Assembly: GCA_963722555.1 (NCBI GenBank) | Contig: CAVRNQ010000007.1 | Location: forward strand, 2,232,001-2,296,000 | DNA: 64,000 nt | Direction: 5' to 3' | Source: Bog-366 sp963722555 | GTDB lineage: Bacteria > Acidobacteriota > Terriglobia > UBA7540 | In this document: positions 43,302 through 51,464 of the stretch, in pieces | Numbering within the stretch: position 1 is the stretch's first letter | How the letters are laid out: each line of letters begins with the position of its first letter | Notes under the pieces: model-generated | The model's input: only the letters and a program-made list of their open reading frames with translations | Told to the model about the DNA's origin: nothing | Database searches by the model: none | Made by a program: the position numbers and the translations under genes

Positions 43302-44660
43302 TCAGAATGACAGCGCCCGCCAGTGCTGGCCGCCGTCTTCGGTAACCCATTGCTGCCCGGAGGCGGTCGAGACCGTGAGGTGCTGAGGGTCGCGCAACTG
43401 AATGCCGACGATCGTTTCTGTGACGGTGCTTCCCCCGGAGTTCAGGCCGACCCGCTTCCAATTAACACCGCCGTCGCTGGAATGATAAAGGGCCCCAGCG
43501 GAACCTCCCGCCCAAACCTCCCGGCCGCGGGCGGCAATCACCCGGAACGTGACATCGTCATCCACCCGCACTTCTTCCCGGTCTTTCTCTCCGCCGTCGG
43601 AGCGCTGCACTTGGCCCTTCGCTGAAATACTCCAGAGGGGGGTGAGTGGGGCGGCTTGGCTTTTCAACTCCCGGCGCGACGCCATATCCGCCAGGCCCGC
43701 CGCATGAGCCTGCATGCGTGCGTCCATTGCCACCCGGGAGGCCGGCGCAGCGGCTGGCGCGGCAATTCTCCCCGCCAGGGGCGACTCGACCTCTTTCGCG
43801 GTTGCTGCGACGTCGGTTTTCGCGGGCACAGCGGGTGCAGGGGCCTGCGGCTCGTTGCTGATTTGGCCTGCTGGGTTTTCAGGGGCTGCCGAGGGCTCGA
43901 GGATGGGTCGGACTGGAGCCGACTTGACGGCCATGGCGCCGAAGGCGCGTGCGCCCTCGCTTCTGGAAATTCCCTGACCCCCGCCTACCGGCGGAGCGTT
44001 CGCAATTCCCGCCGTCATCGGTGGGCGAGCCGCGGCCCCCAACGTCAAGGTTTGCTGCTCTGTCTCAGCGCGCGCGACGGTAGCGGCGAGGTTTTGATCT
44101 TTGGGTCGTACCACTCCCCGGGCGGGTTTCGCCTTCTCGCCAGTGGATTCAAAAGACGCCGCTCCCCCTTTGGCCAAGGCAGCTTCGGCGCCGGGCTGAA
44201 CCGAAGGGGACGCGGTGGGAGGGGGCGGCGCAGCTTGGCGGGCGGCCTGAAGGGTGGGCCGCATAACCTTGGAGATCGCCCGTTGCCTCCTCGTCAGAGA
44301 GGGGTGCAGTACCACGACCATCGCCACGGCTCCCAAAGCCGCTGCCAGCGCACCCCATCGGAGAGCCGGCCAGGCGAACCAACCCCGCCGGGCGGGCAAG
44401 TGGGCAGGCTCAGCTACCTTAACTTCTGCGGGCAGCGTTAGGGCTACAAGCTCGCGGCAGTCCGCGCACTGGGCAAGATGGGTCAGGACTTGACTCCGCT
44501 CTCTTTCCGGCAGGGCCTTTTCCACGAAGGCCGCCAGAAGATTGGCATCGGGATGTGCGCCGCCCGGTTGACTCACAGGCCCTGGAGGAGTTCCTGTAGA
44601 TTGCGGCGCAGCAGACTTCGCTTTCAGCCGCTCCAGCACGATTTTGGGTAGTCCGGTCAT
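43302..44660 (-). CDS. zf-HC2 anti-sigma-like protein with YCF48/BNR C-terminal domain
   Basis: This is a 452-residue single-pass membrane protein. The N-terminal zinc finger has HLAQCADC (about 61-68). A TM helix lies at about 100-121, followed by a long Ala/Pro-rich linker (about 140-340). The C-terminal domain contains VWAGGSAGALYHSSDGGVNWKRVGL and LTVSTASGQQWVTEDGGQHWRALSF, two YCF48-like/BNR blades. The layout suggests a cytoplasmic sigma-binding end joined to a periplasmic sensing or binding domain. It starts 70 bp after the sigma-factor stop on the same strand, so it is probably its anti-sigma factor. Confidence 0.8.
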   Translation of the reverse strand: MTGLPKIVLERLKAKSAAPQSTGTPPGPVSQPGGAHPDANLLAAFVEKALPERERSQVLTHLAQCADCRELVALTLPAEVKVAEPAHLPARRGWFAWPALRWGALAAALGAVAMVVVLHPSLTRRQRAISKVMRPTLQAARQAAPPPPTASPSVQPGAEAALAKGGAASFESTGEKAKPARGVVRPKDQNLAATVARAETEQQTLTLGAAARPPMTAGIANAPPVGGGQGISRSEGARAFGAMAVKSAPVRPILEPSAAPENPAGQISNEPQAPAPAVPAKTDVAATAKEVESPLAGRIAAPAAAPASRVAMDARMQAHAAGLADMASRRELKSQAAPLTPLWSISAKGQVQRSDGGEKDREEVRVDDDVTFRVIAARGREVWAGGSAGALYHSSDGGVNWKRVGLNSGGSTVTETIVGIQLRDPQHLTVSTASGQQWVTEDGGQHWRALSF

Positions 44661-44730
44661 AACCTAGTGCCAGTCTGAACTGCCTCGACCATCCGCTAAC
44701 GCGAACTCAGGACGCACTTGTCCTCCCTCA

Positions 44731-45651
44731 TTATGGAACGGTTTGCTGACCTTTTTCTTGCATCAAGCGTCGGCGAACGTCCAAGGAAATCTCGCTGACC
44801 TCAACTTCCATCGCTTGCTTCGCATCTTTGGGACTCATTCCGCGTTTTATCAGCCCGGCAAGGATGGACTTGCGGGCAGACGACGTGATTTTCTCCAATT
44901 TCCGACTGATGGTGGATTCGTGCACGCCCAGCAGGCGTGCGATTTCCGCGAGGGTGCGTCCGTCGAGGTAATAGCTGGCCAAAATGAATTTATCTTCCGC
45001 TGCCAGGGATGCGAGGGCTTGGTCCGTCGCCTTCTCGACACGTGCATCGAGCGCCTGCGCCGGATCGGGCTCCTCAGTCTGGAACTGCACGCCTGCCTCG
45101 GTCTGCTCATCCAGGCTGACCAGCCGGTGCTGGCGGCGATAGCGATTCACATACTCTTGCGCGAGCACGGCCCGCAGCCAGCCTTCCAGCGAGCCCCGGC
45201 CCGTGTACGAGTTCAGTTTCGAGATTCTCCCCCCATCCGTGGTCCGAGTGCCATAGAGGTCGGCGTAGAGAGAATCCGCCAGATCACGGGCAGCGGAATC
45301 TTCCTGGGCGATGGAATAGGCCGCCCGGTAGAGTTTTTCGCGATAGCGGTTCAGGAAAAGTTCCCAGGCGGTTTCGTGGCCCTGGGCACAGGCGCGCGCC
45401 AGCACCAGTTCCTCTACGCGCAAGCTCGCGAGGAATCCCAGGATTTCGGAGGGGGCCGCGTCCGCGCGGAGATACTTGGCCGCGACCTCTTGCAAAATGA
45501 TTACGAAATCCTGCTGGGTCAGGCCGAATTTTTCCGCCCCGGCTTTACGATAGAGCTCCGTCAACACCGATTCCGTTATGACCGGAATCGCGGGGCGGGT
45601 TGCGGTTTCTTGGCTTCCGCTCATCGAGTTCGACGACGTCTCGCCGGCCAC
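44731..45651 (-). CDS. Sigma-70 family RNA polymerase sigma factor with N-terminal extension
   Basis: The protein has 306 residues. Region 2 covers about 100-175 (HETAWELFLNRYREKLYRAAYSIAQED, SLEGWLRAVLAQEYVNRYRR). Region 4 covers about 210-265 (LASLAAEDKFILASYYLDGRTLAEIARLLGVHESTISRKLEKI). An N-terminal extension of about 85 residues is unlike classical ECF factors. A start at the internal MSGSQE (codon 10) is possible. It is followed by the zinc-finger/YCF48-like gene, its probable antagonist. The promoter region ahead (45652-45950) contains a dispersed repeat. Confidence 0.88.
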   Translation of the reverse strand: MAGETSSNSMSGSQETATRPAIPVITESVLTELYRKAGAEKFGLTQQDFVIILQEVAAKYLRADAAPSEILGFLASLRVEELVLARACAQGHETAWELFLNRYREKLYRAAYSIAQEDSAARDLADSLYADLYGTRTTDGGRISKLNSYTGRGSLEGWLRAVLAQEYVNRYRRQHRLVSLDEQTEAGVQFQTEEPDPAQALDARVEKATDQALASLAAEDKFILASYYLDGRTLAEIARLLGVHESTISRKLEKITSSARKSILAGLIKRGMSPKDAKQAMEVEVSEISLDVRRRLMQEKGQQTVP

Positions 45652-45775
45652 TTCCTATCCCTTTCCAGCGCCGGCGGATCCTCGCAAATCCTCTCCCCCA
45701 AGGCCTGCCGCGCGCCAGAGAGTTCGATGCAAGAATTATAACCTGAAGCGTTCTTCCTATAGACCGGGATTAGCG

Positions 45776-45895
45776 GGCTGCGGAAGAACCCGTCCAGCCT
45801 GTCATTCCGAGGAGCCGCAGGCGACGAGGAATCTCGCAAGGCCTCTGTTTCCAGAGCGAGATTCCTCGCTTCGCTCGGAATGACAACGCTCAGAA
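45776..45895. repeat. Dispersed GGCTGCGGAAGAAC/TCATTCCGAGG repeat
   Basis: This roughly 120-bp repeat begins GGGCTGCGGAAGAAC. Inside, TGTCATTCCGAGGAG and its complement CTTCGCTCGGAATGACA pair around GAGGAATCTCGC/GCGAGATTCCTC. It is the GAATC variant of the family seen at 14.9 and 61.5 kb. It lies between the divergent sigma-factor and ARPP-1 genes. Confidence 0.75.
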
Positions 45896-45950
45896 ACGTT
45901 TCTCCGTGGCCTCTGATGCCCTCGGTCAACTCTACCAGGAGGAACCTATC

Positions 45951-47036
45951 ATGAAAGGCAAACAAATTCTCGGTCTGTGTGTGATGAGCATGTTGGCAGC
46001 TTTAATGATCTTGCCTTGGGGTCCGGGTCGCGGCGAGGCGGGCGAGACCGGGCCTGGCTACAAAGTGCTGGCGCCGATCAGCCAAGGAAACTTGACTATC
46101 TTCCCGGTCGTCGCCGACCGCTCACATGACACCCGGAGCTTTCTGACGCTCGATGAGGGCCTGCGCTCGGGCGAAGTCGTGGTAAGCGAAGTCGGCAGCT
46201 TCCAACCGCTGATTCGCGGACCCCGGCGGGTCATTCTAGAGCGTGGGGCGGAGGTTAACCGTTTGGTCCTGGTGAACAATTCCGAGCACCCCCTGATTCT
46301 GTTGGCAGGCGAGATCGTGACCGGGGGCAAGCAGGACCGGGTGGTGGGGAAGGATCGCATTGTTCCGCCCAAGAGCGATCCGATTGACCTCGCGGTCTTC
46401 TGCGTTGAACCCGGACGCTGGGTGGCGACCAAATACGATTTTGGCTCCTTCCAAACCCAGATGGCACAGCCCAGCGTGCGTCGCAGCGCCATGGCCGACA
46501 AGGATCAACAGAAGGTCTGGGCGGAAGTCCATGCCTCCGCGGCAGCGATGGCCGCGCCGGCCGCTCCGGCAACACAGCGCGCCCTCGAATCGACCTCCTC
46601 CTATGCGCTGGTGATGGGCAATGCGGAGGTGAAGCAGCGCGTGGACGCCGTCGCCGCGCCCCTGGAGCAATCCTACCAGGGATTGATACGGGCCTTGCGA
46701 GACCGGAACGCGGTGGGCGTGGTGGTGGCGATCAATGACCAGATCATCTGGGCGGACCTTTTTGCCAGCACCGGGCTACTCGAGAAATACTGGCCCAAGC
46801 TCATCCGGTCTTACGCGGCCGAAGCGTTGACTCGGCCGGCAGCTCCCGGGCGCCCCGGTGTGAAGGCTGCCCAGGCGTTCTTAGAGGACTTCGGGGGGCG
46901 GCGCGAAACCGTGGAGAGTGAGCCCGGCGTCTATCGCCGCACCGAGCAGACGGGCGAGGGCTTCACGGCTTTTGAGCTCACCGCCCTCCTGCCCGGCACA
47001 GGCTTTGACTTGCATATTGCGAAGATGGTGGAGTGA
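45951..47036 (+). CDS. Exported ARPP-1/DUF6569-family protein
   Basis: The protein is 361 residues from ATG 45951, supported by CAGGAGGAACC; the upstream frame to 45906 is not needed. A signal peptide (KQILGLCVMSMLAALMILPWG) is present. The core has the block NNSEHPLILLAGEIVTGGKQDRVVGKDRIVPPKSDPIDLAVFCVEPGRW, which I recognise from proteins carrying the ARPP-1 (DUF6569) domain. That domain has no established biochemical role. It is a single gene, convergent with the SBBP-repeat gene and separated from it by a perfect nested palindrome. Confidence 0.75.
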   Translation: MKGKQILGLCVMSMLAALMILPWGPGRGEAGETGPGYKVLAPISQGNLTIFPVVADRSHDTRSFLTLDEGLRSGEVVVSEVGSFQPLIRGPRRVILERGAEVNRLVLVNNSEHPLILLAGEIVTGGKQDRVVGKDRIVPPKSDPIDLAVFCVEPGRWVATKYDFGSFQTQMAQPSVRRSAMADKDQQKVWAEVHASAAAMAAPAAPATQRALESTSSYALVMGNAEVKQRVDAVAAPLEQSYQGLIRALRDRNAVGVVVAINDQIIWADLFASTGLLEKYWPKLIRSYAAEALTRPAAPGRPGVKAAQAFLEDFGGRRETVESEPGVYRRTEQTGEGFTAFELTALLPGTGFDLHIAKMVE

Positions 47037-47083
47037 AAGGGGAGCGAGGCACAGGAATAATTGGGAATGTCCTCGAAGCAGGC

Positions 47084-47168
47084 GTAGCGCGGACCTGTTC
47101 TGTAGGTCCGCGGCTCGTCCCCTATGGGCAAGGGAAAGCCGCGGACCTACAGAACAGGTCCGCGCTAC
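47084..47168. terminator. Perfect 32-bp nested palindrome between convergent genes
   Basis: The arms 47084-47115 and 47137-47168 are perfectly complementary over 32 bp, around a 21-bp loop. Each arm is itself a hairpin, GCGGACCT and AGGTCCGC around GTTCTGT. The element lies between the stop codons of two convergent genes and could act as a bidirectional terminator or as a dispersed palindromic repeat. No U-tract follows either arm. Confidence 0.7.
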
Positions 47169-47246
47169 CCTTCTCATTCAACTTGCGGATGAAAGTGGGA
47201 ATCCCAAGCTTCGGGGCGGCCGTTGGGCCGCCCCGGTTGGACTTGG

Positions 47247-50200
47247 CTAACTGACTGTCAGCGTAAGAGTCTGAGTGTGGGCTTTCGTGGTGGTGCCCGA
47301 ACCCGCAGTGCCGGTACCGGTCACGGTCAGCGTGGATGTTCCTGCCGGCGTTCCTGGGTTGGGGGTCGGTCCGCCGCCTCCACCGCCGCCACATGCGGCC
47401 ATCGCCAGGGTTAGCAACATCCCCAGCGCCAGGGCGACAAACGCGATCCGCAGCCGGCTGGCTCCCGGTTGCCACCAAGTCCGGGCTGCCCACGCCAGGG
47501 CCGCCAATAGCATGGCAAGAAGAACCAGACTTCCCGGTCCGGGCAGAAGCGGTCGGACGGGAGGAAGTGGTCGCGAGCGCGGCGCGACCGCGGAAGGTGC
47601 GGTCGTCGTTACGGTGACGGTGACAGCGGTCCCAGTGCTGCTCGCGCTCGCGGACGAAGCCGTGCAGTTGGCCTCCGAGGGAGCTCCGGCACAACTGAAG
47701 GTCACAGTTTGGGTAAACCCGCCTAGACCGGTCAGATTCAAGGTGTAGGTAGCGGTCGCTCCCGGGGCGACAGTTGCCGTCGAGGAGGAACCGGAAGCCA
47801 TGGCGAGCGTGTAGTCCCAACCCGTTCCGCTCAAGCTGACGGCGTGCGGACTGCCGGCGCCGTTATCGGTGAAGGAGAGGGTGCCAGTAGCAGCGCCGAC
47901 GGCGGTGGGCGCGAAATTAACGGCCACCGTGCAGGTCGAATTGGCAGCGACGGGGGTCGAGGTTGAGCAGGTGGTCCCGGACGTGGCGAGGCCGAAGGGG
48001 CCAGTGACGACAATGGCGCTAATGCTCAGGCTGGCGCTGCCGCCATTGGTCAGCGTGACGGTTTGCGCACTGCTGGTGGTCCCCACGAATTGGCCCGCGA
48101 AGGCTGACGGCGTGGACAGGCTAACGCCAGATGTCGATGCGGTCCCGGTTCCGCTCAGGCTCACCGTCTGCGTGGTGGGTATCCCGTTGCTGTTGTCGGT
48201 GATCGTTACTGTCCCGGCCTGGGCGCCGACGGTTGTGGGATCGAAGTTGACAGCGATCGTGCAACTACCGCTCGCTGCCACCGTGCCACCGGTATAGGGG
48301 CAAGTGCCTGAGGAGTCGAGTGCAAACTGGCCGCTAATGGCAATGCTGGCGATGGTCAGGGGACCCGAGCCGGTATTGGTCAGGGTCACGTGTTGTGGAG
48401 AGCTCGGGGGACTGTTTACCACTTGGCTCGCGAAAGCGGGGATGGTGGCGGCGGAGAGGGTCGCAGTCCCCACGGCGGAAGGCGAGATCTTGGCCACAAA
48501 CCCGGTCGCCAACGTTGACGGTGCGTTGTTCGTTTTCTGCACGGCACAGAAAGTGGGAAAATCGGTCGATGCGGTGATCCCGGTCACATAGGCGTTGCCC
48601 GAGGAGGGGTCGACAGCAATGGCATAGCCGATATCGTTACCGCTGCCGCCCAGGTAGGTTGAATAGTCCAGGGTGAGGGCGGAGCCGCTCCAGTCCAGTT
48701 TGGTCACAAACGCGTCAAGGGAGGAACTATTAAGGCTCGCGTACAGCGGGTTTTGGGTAGGGAAGTCAGTCGATGCAGTGACTCCAACCACATAGGCATT
48801 GCCGGAGGAGTCGGTGGCGATGCCGTAGGCCCAATCCAAGGCGTGGCCGCCGAGGTACGTGGAATAGACCAGGGCGTTACCTGCCGTGTTCAATTCAGCC
48901 ACATACGCGGTGCCAATCCCCAGAGGGGTATTGTTGGACACCTGGTACGGGTGAAGGGTGGGGAAGTCCGTTGAATAGGTGACCCCGGCGACGTGGGCGT
49001 TGCCAGAGGAGTCGACGGCAATGCTGGAGCCCAATTCCTGAGCGGTGCCACCGAGGTAGGTCGAGTAGACCAAGCTAAGCGCGGATCCGCTCCAGTTCAG
49101 TTTGGCCACAAACGCGTCGCTTGTACCATTGAGGCTCGCATACACCGGGGTATGGACAGGAAAGGTGGCTGACGAAGTGGTTCCGGTCACATAGGCGTTG
49201 CCGGAGGAGTTGACAGCAATCCCATAGCCCGTGTCAATACCGTTGCCGCCGAGGTAGGTCGAGTAGACCAAGCTAAGCGTGGGGGAGCTCCAGTCAAGTT
49301 TGGCCACAAACGCGTTCTGGATACCCGCGAGGACCGTATGCCCAACCAGGGCGTGTTGTACGGGAAAGTCGGTCGACGACGTATAGCCCGTTACATCAGC
49401 ATCTCCGGAGGAGGGGTCGACGGCTATCCCTAAGGCCTCTTGGGTCTGATTACCGCCCAGACACGTTGAATAGACCAAGGAGGAGCCGTCCGCACTCAGT
49501 TTGGTCACAAATGCGTAAAGGGAGCCCGTGGATTCCCCCTGTCCAGCCAACGCGTGCAGGAGGGGAAAGTCGGTCGACGTAGTGGATCCGGCCACGTAGG
49601 CATTGAAAGAGGAGTCGACAGCAACGGAGTAGCCGAAATCATTACCGTTGCCGCCGAGGTAAGTGGAATAGGCAAGGCTAAGCGTGGCAGCGGAGTTGTT
49701 CCATTGCAGCTTGGCCACAAACGCGTCCTGGGTACTTCCGGGGGTTGTCTGGTACGCGCCGCCCGTGGTGGGAAAGTCGGCCGACTGAGTGATCCCGGTC
49801 ACATAGGCATTTCCGGAGGAGTCAACGGCGATCCCGAAGTTCGTTTCGCCACCGCTACCGCCCAAGTAGGTCGAGTAGATCAGAGCGGGATCAATGACCA
49901 GCGGTTGGTTGCGGTCATAAGGGCCCAGCGCGAAGCGGACTTGGTTCGAGGCCGTGAGGACGTAGTGACCGTCAACCGCTGTCCGAAGTCCGAAGTCCGA
50001 AGTCCGATGCGCGTCATCAATCGCGGGTTGGTAGACCACCGGCTTGTGGAAGCGGACGTCGCCCCCGTCCAGGTCGACGATGAGGTCGCCGTCGCGAGCG
50101 ATGCGCAGGGGCGGTCGCGCGGGCGACCCGTGCGCCTCTACATCCAGCGTGATGGCGGCGGGGTCCGCGCCGGGCGCGACGACAAAGTCGTACTCCAGTT

Positions 50201-50828
50201 GTCCAGCCTGATTGCCGTAATAGACCAGATCCACTCCCCGATAAACGTTCTGGTAGCGCACCTTGGCATAGGTGGGAATGTTCCGGCGCCACGTCTTCGG
50301 GTCGTTGCCCAGGAAGTAATTGACCTTGCCGGGCAATTCGTTGGTTCCCGCCACGGTGGCATCACGGTTTGCACCGACGAGCTTCATGCGCAGGAGGGAG
50401 TCCGCAGACCCCGGCCCGCTGTCCGTAGCTCGCTGCAACTGACTCCGGACAATCCCTTTTCTCCGAGGTTCGAGTCTCGAATTTCGAATCTCGCCTTCCG
50501 TTCCTGGCTTCTTCAATCTCAGCACTGCCTCATCGCCCGTCAGGAACAGGCTATAGCCCCTCCCCCGGGAGAGGAAGTTCACGCTGCGATCCGTTTGCCC
50601 TTGATTGGCCTCGAAGCTGAGGGGCAGCTTGGCATAGTCCGCAACCAAGCGAGGGCCCGGAGCGGGGGCAACACCCGCCACCCGGTTCGTCGCAGAGAAA
50701 CTCTGCCCCGGAGCGGCCCGGAAGAAACCGACCAGCATCGCCGCAGCGAGCGCCATGGTCGCAATCCCGGCGTAAACTGACACACGTCTTAACCAATTTC
50801 GAATCTCGACGGTCATGGCACCCTCCAA
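47247..50828 (-). CDS. Large SBBP-repeat, choice-of-anchor-D surface protein
   Basis: This is a 1193-residue exported protein; ATG 50828 and the internal MTVEIRNW (50816) are both possible starts. A signal/anchor helix is at about 18-37. An N-terminal domain (KLPLSFEANQGQTDRSVNFLSRG, about 67-280) is typical of SBBP proteins. Seven SBBP beta-propeller-like repeats follow (each YSTYLGG...NAYVTG...DFPT, about 305-790), then two choice-of-anchor-D/ASH domains (about 830-1010). A late hydrophobic segment is followed by ACGGGGGGGPTPNPGTPAGT, a tail widespread in Acidobacteria. Two heptamer repeats are translated inside the gene (49981-50008, 50469-50496). Function is unknown; surface attachment is likely. 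Confidence 0.88.
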   Translation of the reverse strand: MEGAMTVEIRNWLRRVSVYAGIATMALAAAMLVGFFRAAPGQSFSATNRVAGVAPAPGPRLVADYAKLPLSFEANQGQTDRSVNFLSRGRGYSLFLTGDEAVLRLKKPGTEGEIRNSRLEPRRKGIVRSQLQRATDSGPGSADSLLRMKLVGANRDATVAGTNELPGKVNYFLGNDPKTWRRNIPTYAKVRYQNVYRGVDLVYYGNQAGQLEYDFVVAPGADPAAITLDVEAHGSPARPPLRIARDGDLIVDLDGGDVRFHKPVVYQPAIDDAHRTSDFGLRTAVDGHYVLTASNQVRFALGPYDRNQPLVIDPALIYSTYLGGSGGETNFGIAVDSSGNAYVTGITQSADFPTTGGAYQTTPGSTQDAFVAKLQWNNSAATLSLAYSTYLGGNGNDFGYSVAVDSSFNAYVAGSTTSTDFPLLHALAGQGESTGSLYAFVTKLSADGSSLVYSTCLGGNQTQEALGIAVDPSSGDADVTGYTSSTDFPVQHALVGHTVLAGIQNAFVAKLDWSSPTLSLVYSTYLGGNGIDTGYGIAVNSSGNAYVTGTTSSATFPVHTPVYASLNGTSDAFVAKLNWSGSALSLVYSTYLGGTAQELGSSIAVDSSGNAHVAGVTYSTDFPTLHPYQVSNNTPLGIGTAYVAELNTAGNALVYSTYLGGHALDWAYGIATDSSGNAYVVGVTASTDFPTQNPLYASLNSSSLDAFVTKLDWSGSALTLDYSTYLGGSGNDIGYAIAVDPSSGNAYVTGITASTDFPTFCAVQKTNNAPSTLATGFVAKISPSAVGTATLSAATIPAFASQVVNSPPSSPQHVTLTNTGSGPLTIASIAISGQFALDSSGTCPYTGGTVAASGSCTIAVNFDPTTVGAQAGTVTITDNSNGIPTTQTVSLSGTGTASTSGVSLSTPSAFAGQFVGTTSSAQTVTLTNGGSASLSISAIVVTGPFGLATSGTTCSTSTPVAANSTCTVAVNFAPTAVGAATGTLSFTDNGAGSPHAVSLSGTGWDYTLAMASGSSSTATVAPGATATYTLNLTGLGGFTQTVTFSCAGAPSEANCTASSASASSTGTAVTVTVTTTAPSAVAPRSRPLPPVRPLLPGPGSLVLLAMLLAALAWAARTWWQPGASRLRIAFVALALGMLLTLAMAACGGGGGGGPTPNPGTPAGTSTLTVTGTGTAGSGTTTKAHTQTLTLTVS
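49981..50008. repeat. GTCCGAA heptamers inside the SBBP gene
   Basis: Three copies of GTCCGAA and a final GTCCGAT run in tandem within the coding frame. In the protein they give the stretch RTSDFGLRT, which looks unrelated to the surrounding domain. A second in-gene heptamer array lies at 50469-50496. Confidence 0.8.
50469..50496. repeat. TTCGAAT-type heptamers inside the SBBP gene
   Basis: The units TTCGAGT, CTCGAAT, TTCGAAT and CTCGCCT run in tandem. They translate to part of GEIRNSRLEPRRKG, a hydrophilic insert between two conserved blocks of the N-terminal domain. Confidence 0.7.
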
Positions 50829-51464
50829 GTTCGCTTGTTTTGCTTCGGCTTCAGCAACTCGCGGCCGGCCCAGCCATCAATTCACTCTCAGGTGAGCGGA
50901 TGAATTGAGCGTCAAGGACGGAGTTGTCGGGGCAAGTGGGTCCCCGCCCCACTGCGAGCGGCTGGCGAAGGCTAACTCTCCCCCGCTACCGTCCGGGCTT
51001 TCCCTAAGTACCTTTTTCGCAGGGTTCTGACACTTTCCGGCAGGATGTTTTTGGACACTCTGATTGGGCCCTCTGCTCATACAGGTTTGGGGCACTCTCG
51101 AAAGTGGCCGAGGTCGCGATTGTTGCCCATTGACTCCTGATGACTTGGTTTGGTTGCGACCCCGCTGGGCTCGGGAGCAGGTTTCTGCTATTTGCAGACA
51201 AATGGTCGCACTCTCATAGGCGCGAAGCCGAAACCGGGACAACTCAAATACCTGCACAAGAGCTTCATTATGAACGTACAGCAGGGTTCAGTTGATGTCA
51301 AGGCTAATCTTGACTATAAGAATATATGATTATTGTCATACAACCATTTGATATTAGCGATCAATTTAAATGACCGATATCATAGTTATATGCATAAGTG
51401 GCCTAATTCAACTTAACGCGTCGTTGAACAAGGCGCGGCGGCGATCTCCATTGATCTTGAAGCT
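50829..51464. other. 636-bp gap with an AT-rich block
   Basis: This region lies upstream of the SBBP gene and downstream of the HEAT/PilZ gene, both on the minus strand. The part from about 51290 to 51420 is strikingly AT-rich (runs such as AAGAATATATGATTATTG and ATCAATTTAAATG) compared with the rest of the window. It may hold the SBBP promoter and a long leader. The open frame at 50877-51257 resembles no protein and is probably spurious. Confidence 0.5.

Noticed and set aside
50877..51257. 126-codon minus-strand frame upstream of the SBBP gene
   Set aside because: There is no conserved motif, ribosome site or composition signal of a real gene.
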